Made by a program: the position numbers and the translations under genes
In this document: positions 59,701 to 64,000 of the stretch, in pieces
Layout of the letters: the number at the start of each line of letters is the position of its first letter
Numbering within the stretch: position 1 is the first letter of the stretch
Notes under the pieces: generated by a model
What the model saw: the letters and a program-made list of their open reading frames with translations, nothing else
The model's database searches: none
What the model was told of the DNA's origin: nothing
Assembly (NCBI GenBank): GCA_037974335.1
Contig: CM075732.1
Coordinates: 100,850,589-100,914,588, forward strand
Origin: Prionace glauca
Taxonomy: Eukaryota; Chordata; Chondrichthyes; Carcharhiniformes; Carcharhinidae
Direction: 5' to 3'
Length of the DNA: 64,000 bases

Positions 59701-61098
59701 CCCAGGTCCCTGGCGCTGTGAGACAGCAGTGCTAACCCACTGTGTCACTGTGCCCCCGGGAATCGAACCCGGGTCCCTGGCACTGTGAGACAGCAGTGCT
59801 AACCCACTGTGTCACCGTACCCCCGGGAATCGAACCAGGTCCCTGGCGCTGTGAGACAGCAGTGCTAACCCACTGTGTCACTGTGCCCCCGGGAATCGAA
59901 CCGGGTCCCTGGCACTGTGAGACAGCAGTGCTAACCCACTGTGTCACCGTACCCCCGGGAATCGAACCCGGGTCCCTGGCGCTGTGAGACAGCAGTGCTA
60001 ACCCACTGTGTCACCGTGCCCCCGGGAATCGAACCCGGTCCCTGGCGCTGTGAGACAGCAGTGTTAACCCACTGTGTCACCGTGCCCCCGGGAATCGAAC
60101 CCGGGTCCCTGGCGCTGTGAGACAGCAGTGTTAACCCACTGTGTCACCGTGCCCCCGGGGAATCGAACCCGGGGTCCCTGGTGCTGTGAGACAGCAGTGT
60201 TAACCCACTGTGTCACCGTGTCCCCGGGGAATCGAACCCGGGTCCCTGGCGCTGTGAGACAGCAGTGCTAACCCACTGTGCCACCGTGCCCCCGGGGAAT
60301 CGAACCCGGGTCCCTGGCTCTGTGAGGCAGCAGTGTTAACCCACTGTGTCACCGTGTCCCCGGGAATCGAAACCCAGGTCCCTGGCGCTGTGAGACAGCA
60401 GTGCTAACCCACTGTGCCACCGTGCCCCCGGGAATCGAACCCGGTCCCTGGCTCTGTGAGACAGCAGTGTTAACCCCACTGTGTCACCGTGCCCCCGGGA
60501 ATCGAACCCGGGTCCCTGGCGCTGTGAGACAGCAGTGTTAACCCACTGTGTCACCGGGAATGGAACCCGTGTCCCTGGCACTGTGAGACAGCAGTGCTAA
60601 CCCCACTGTGTCACCGTGCCCCCGGGAATCGAACCCGGGTCCCTGGCGCTGTGAGACAGCAGTGCTAACCCACTGTGTCACCGTGCCCCCGGGAATCGAA
60701 CCCGGGTCCCTGGCACTGTGAGACAGCAGTGTTAACCCACTGTGTCACCGTGCCCCCCCCGGGGAATGGAACCCAGGTCCCTGGCACTGTGAGACAGCAG
60801 TGCTAACCCACTGTGTCACCGTGCCCCCGGGGAATCGAACCCGGGTCCCTGGCGCTATGAGGGAGCAGTGTTAACCCACTGTGTCACCGTACCCCCCGGG
60901 AATCGAACCCAGGTCCCTGGCGCTGTGAGACAGCAGTGCTAACCCACTGTGTCACCGTACCCCCGGGAATCGAACCCAGGTCCCTGGCGCTGTGAGACAG
61001 CAGTGTTAAACCCACTGTGTCACCGTGCCCCCCCCGGGGATCGAACCCGGGTCCCTGGCGCTGTGAGACAGCAGTGCTAACCCACTGTGCCACCCCCT
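56797..61098 (-). repeat. Satellite of about 65 tandem SINE heads (66-bp unit)
   Basis: Each unit is the V-core SINE tRNA-like head alone: on the plus strand gggaatcgaacccgggtccc, then tggcgctgtgagacagcagt, then gctaacccactgtgtcaccg. On the minus strand almost every unit has a B box (ggttcgattcc) and an A-box-like region (tgacacagtgggttagc). Units differ by a few SNPs and C/G run lengths. Confidence 0.95.
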
Positions 61099-61827
61099 TC
61101 TAGTTGAAGACTTGGTCAATGCTGTGACAGATCTGCTGGGACAGCAGGGAGGCCAGCCAATCGGATTGGCCAGCAGATCAGTCAGGTGACTGTCCGGAGA
61201 GGGTGATTTTCCCACTGAGCCCTTTAGTGACAAATTGGGAAACCCCACAACTGACAGAGGATTGGCCTGAGGGACAGGGGAGAAACCCTGTGTCTTATTC
61301 TGCACCTGTCCCCTACTCTCGACCATCAGTGAAGTGATGGAAGGGGTCATCGACAGCGCGATCCCCAGCACCTGCTCAGCAATAACCTGCTCAGTGACCC
61401 CCAGTCTGGGTTCGCCAGGGGGTCACTCAGCTCCTGACTCATTACAGCCTTGGTTCAAACATGGACAAAGAGCTGAACTCCAGGGGGTGAGAGTGAGAGT
61501 GACTGCCCTCAACATCAAGGCAGCATTCGCACCGAGTGTGGCATCAAGGAGCCCGAGTGAAACTGGAGTTGATGGGGGGTGTCAGACCCCGCCCTCCCCT
61601 TGACTCTGACTTCTGGTGTCCCCTATCCCATCCTCGCTCCCCTGGTATCCATGTGAAAGACCCCAATCACCAACAACAGCACCATGTCCCCCTGTCACCC
61701 TCCCTGCCATCACCTCTCCCCCTCACCCACCGACTGGGCAATGGGTTGTATGTGATATTTAACACTATTAAGACAATGTAGTGAAGAGTTTGACAGCACG
61801 GGGTCTCCCCGATGGAAGTGACAGGGA
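61099..61827. other. Mostly unassigned stretch with a LINE RT scrap
   Basis: At 61345-61545 (+) decayed sequence reads like a non-LTR RT: a 'GHSAPDSLQPWFKHGQRAEL' block then VTALNIKAAF, resembling motif A (LDIKAAFD). No CR1 features. The rest is unrecognised. Confidence 0.45.
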
Positions 61828-61983
61828 CTCATAGAATCCTACAGTAGAGAAGGAGGGCCATTCGGCCATTGAGTCTGCACTGACCACCCTGGCCCTAGCC
61901 CCATAACCCCACGTATTTAGCCGAGCAAATATCAGGATCAAATTAGCACGGCCAATAAACTTAACCCGCACATCTTTGGACAG
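61828..61983 (-). mobile_element. SINE fragment
   Basis: 'catagaatcctacagtagag', 'ggccattcggccattgagtc' and 'acccgcacatctttgga'. Same type as 32361-32522. Confidence 0.6.
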
Positions 61984-64000
61984 GACTCCTGTCACTAACA
62001 CTGACCCCCCCCCGTCACTAACACTGACCCCCCGTCACTAACACTGAGCCCCCTGTCACTAACACTGACCACCCCCCCGTCACTAACACTGACCCCCCGT
62101 CACTAACACTGACCCACCCCCCCCATCACTAACACTGACCCCCCGTCACTAACACTGAGCCCCCTGTCACTAACACTGACCCCCCCCCGTCACTAAACAC
62201 TGACCCCTGTCACTAACACTGACCCCCCGTCACTAACACTGACCCCCCGTCACTAACACTGAGCCCCCGTCACTAACACTGACCCCCCCCCCCGTCACTA
62301 ACACTGACCCCCCCGTCACTAACACTGACCCCCGTCACTAACACTGAGCCCCCCGTCACTAACACTGACCCCCCGTCACTAACACTGAGCCCCCGTCACT
62401 AACACTGACCCCCCCCGTCACTAACACTGACCCCCCCGTCACTAACACTGACCCCCGTCACTAACACTGACCCCCCCGTCACTAACACTGACCCCCCGTC
62501 ACTAACACTGACCCCCCGTCACTAACACTGACCCCCCCGTCACTAACACTGACCCCCCGTCACTAACACTGACCCCCCCCCGTCACTAACACTGACCCCC
62601 CCGTCACTAACACTGACCCCCGTCACCTAACACTGACCCCCCCGTCACTAACACTGACCCCCCGTCACTAACACTGACCCCCCCGTCACTAACACTGACC
62701 CCCCGTCACTAACACTGACCCCCTGTCACTAACACTGACCCCCCCGTCACTAACACTGACCCCTCGTCACTAACACTGACCCCTGTCACTAACACTGACC
62801 CCCCCCCGTCACTAACACTGAGCCCCGTCACTAACACTGACCCACCCCCCTGTCACTAACACTGACCCCCGTCACTAACACTGACTCCCCGTCACTAACA
62901 CTGACCCCCCGTCACTAACACTGACCCCCCCCCCCGTCACTAACACTGACCCCTGTCACTAACACTGACCCCCCCCCATCACTAACACTGACCCCCTTGT
63001 CACTAACACTGACCCCGTCACTAACACTGACCCCCCGTCACTAACACTGACCCCGTCACTAACACTGACCGCCCCCATCACTAACACTGACCCCCCCCCG
63101 TCACTAACACTGACCCCTGTCACTAACACTGACCCCTGTCACTAACACTGACCCCTGTCACTAACACTGAGCCCCCCCCTCACTAATACTGACCCCTGTC
63201 ACTAACACTGACCCCCGTCACTAACACTGACCCCTGTCACTAACACTGACCCCAGTCACTAACACTGACCCCCCCCATCACTAACACTGACCCCCTTGTC
63301 ACTAACACTGACCCCCGTCACTAACACTGACCCCCCGTCACTAACACTGACCCCCGTCACTAACACTGACCCCCCCCCCATCACTAATACTGACCCCCCC
63401 GTCACTAACACTGACCCCTGTCACTAACACTGAGCCCCCCCCTCACTCACAAACACTGACCCCCGTCACTAACACTGACCCCCCGTCACTAACACTGACC
63501 CCTGTCACTAACACTGACCCCTGTCACTAACACTGATCCCTGTCGCTAACACTGACCCCCCGTCACTAACACTGACCCCCATCACTAACACTGACCCCCG
63601 TCACTAACCCTGACCCCCCGTCACTAACACTGACCCCCCCATCACTAACACTGACCCCTGTCACTAACACTGACCCCTGTCACTAACACTGAGCCCCCCC
63701 CTCACTAACACTGACCCCCGTCACTAACACTGACCCCGTCACTAACACTGACCCCCCCCCGTCACTAACACTGACCCCTGTCACTAACACTGACCCCTGT
63801 CACTAACACTGACCCCCCGTTACTAACACTGACCCACCCCCCGTCACTACACTGACCCACCCCCCTGTCACTAACACTGACCCACCCCCCCGTCACTAAC
63901 ACTGACCCCCCCCCGTCACTAACACTGACCCCTGTCACTAACACTGACCCCCCCGTCACTAACACTGACCCCCCCCATCACTAACACTGACCCCCTGTCA
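61984..64000 (+). repeat. 20-bp satellite (cactaacactgacccccccgt)n, reaching the window end
   Basis: About 95-100 copies. The 13-base core cactaacactgac is nearly constant, while the C run varies from about 3 to 10. Occasional 'gagcccc' variants. Not coding. Confidence 0.95.

Noticed and set aside
56797-61098. Cluster of tRNA genes
   Set aside because: Units have A and B boxes but no acceptor-stem pairing or anticodon arm of a real tRNA, and they match the SINE head.
56797-61098. CRISPR-like repeat array
   Set aside because: No unique spacers, units are contiguous, and the genome is vertebrate.
61334-61781. Possible host exons with open frames
   Set aside because: No matching splice sites; part resembles decayed LINE RT and the rest is short and unsupported.
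1-64000. LTR retroelements or other capsid-bearing elements
   Set aside because: No paired LTRs, primer sites, gag-pol or capsid motifs seen; all RT sequence here is of the non-LTR type.

Overview
This is a vertebrate genomic window with introns, pol III SINEs, CR1-clade LINEs and long satellites, and no bacterial-style gene packing. The mix points to a cartilaginous fish, most likely a shark: V-core SINEs of the HE1 type, a very dense set of young CR1 LINEs whose tails read 'gggccgaagggcctgttt', and a VJ-type single-V-domain immune receptor. The organism is inferred from repeat content, not proven.

Host gene (1-26.5 kb, + strand). The only host gene I can support is a type I membrane immunoglobulin-superfamily receptor. 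Exon 31-3114 encodes a V-set domain with a J-like G-N-G-T strand, followed by 55 in-frame copies of a 14-residue repeat (consensus NEIKQNVTSEEILT) that carry about 60 N-glycosylation sequons, and then a degenerate Asn/Ser/Thr-rich stem. I propose a transmembrane exon at 11706-11841 and a short terminal cytoplasmic exon at 26269-26305. Their splice sites and phases (1, then 2) fit the first exon exactly. The leader exon and promoter lie upstream of the window. The introns are filled with LINEs, SINEs and simple repeats.

Intronic repeats (3.3-26 kb). Here there are CR1 fragments in both orientations, two copies of a foldback SINE-like element with 11-12 bp target duplications, a 1-kb polypyrimidine tract, V-core SINEs, and a nested CR1 locus at 16.4-23.0 kb.

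Intergenic repeats (26.5-54 kb). This stretch is almost wholly CR1 elements of different ages, tRNA-SINEs and a 1.4-kb 31-bp satellite. At 36.7-46.7 kb four CR1 copies are nested inside one another (A in B in C in F). Element A is a near full-length 4.5-kb CR1 with ORF1 (zinc-knuckle, coiled coil, esterase) and ORF2 (endonuclease, reverse transcriptase). A second near full-length CR1 (D) lies at 46.9-51.1 kb.

Satellite block (54.4-64 kb). A 2-kb C-rich minisatellite is followed by a V-core SINE whose tRNA-like head has been amplified into about 65 tandem 66-bp units (56.8-61.1 kb). A 20-bp satellite with variable C runs then continues to the end of the window. Long open frames across these arrays are composition artefacts.

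The best candidate for something undescribed is the Ig-V receptor with the hyper-glycosylated 14-residue repeat stalk. Next are the SINE-head satellite and the foldback element.
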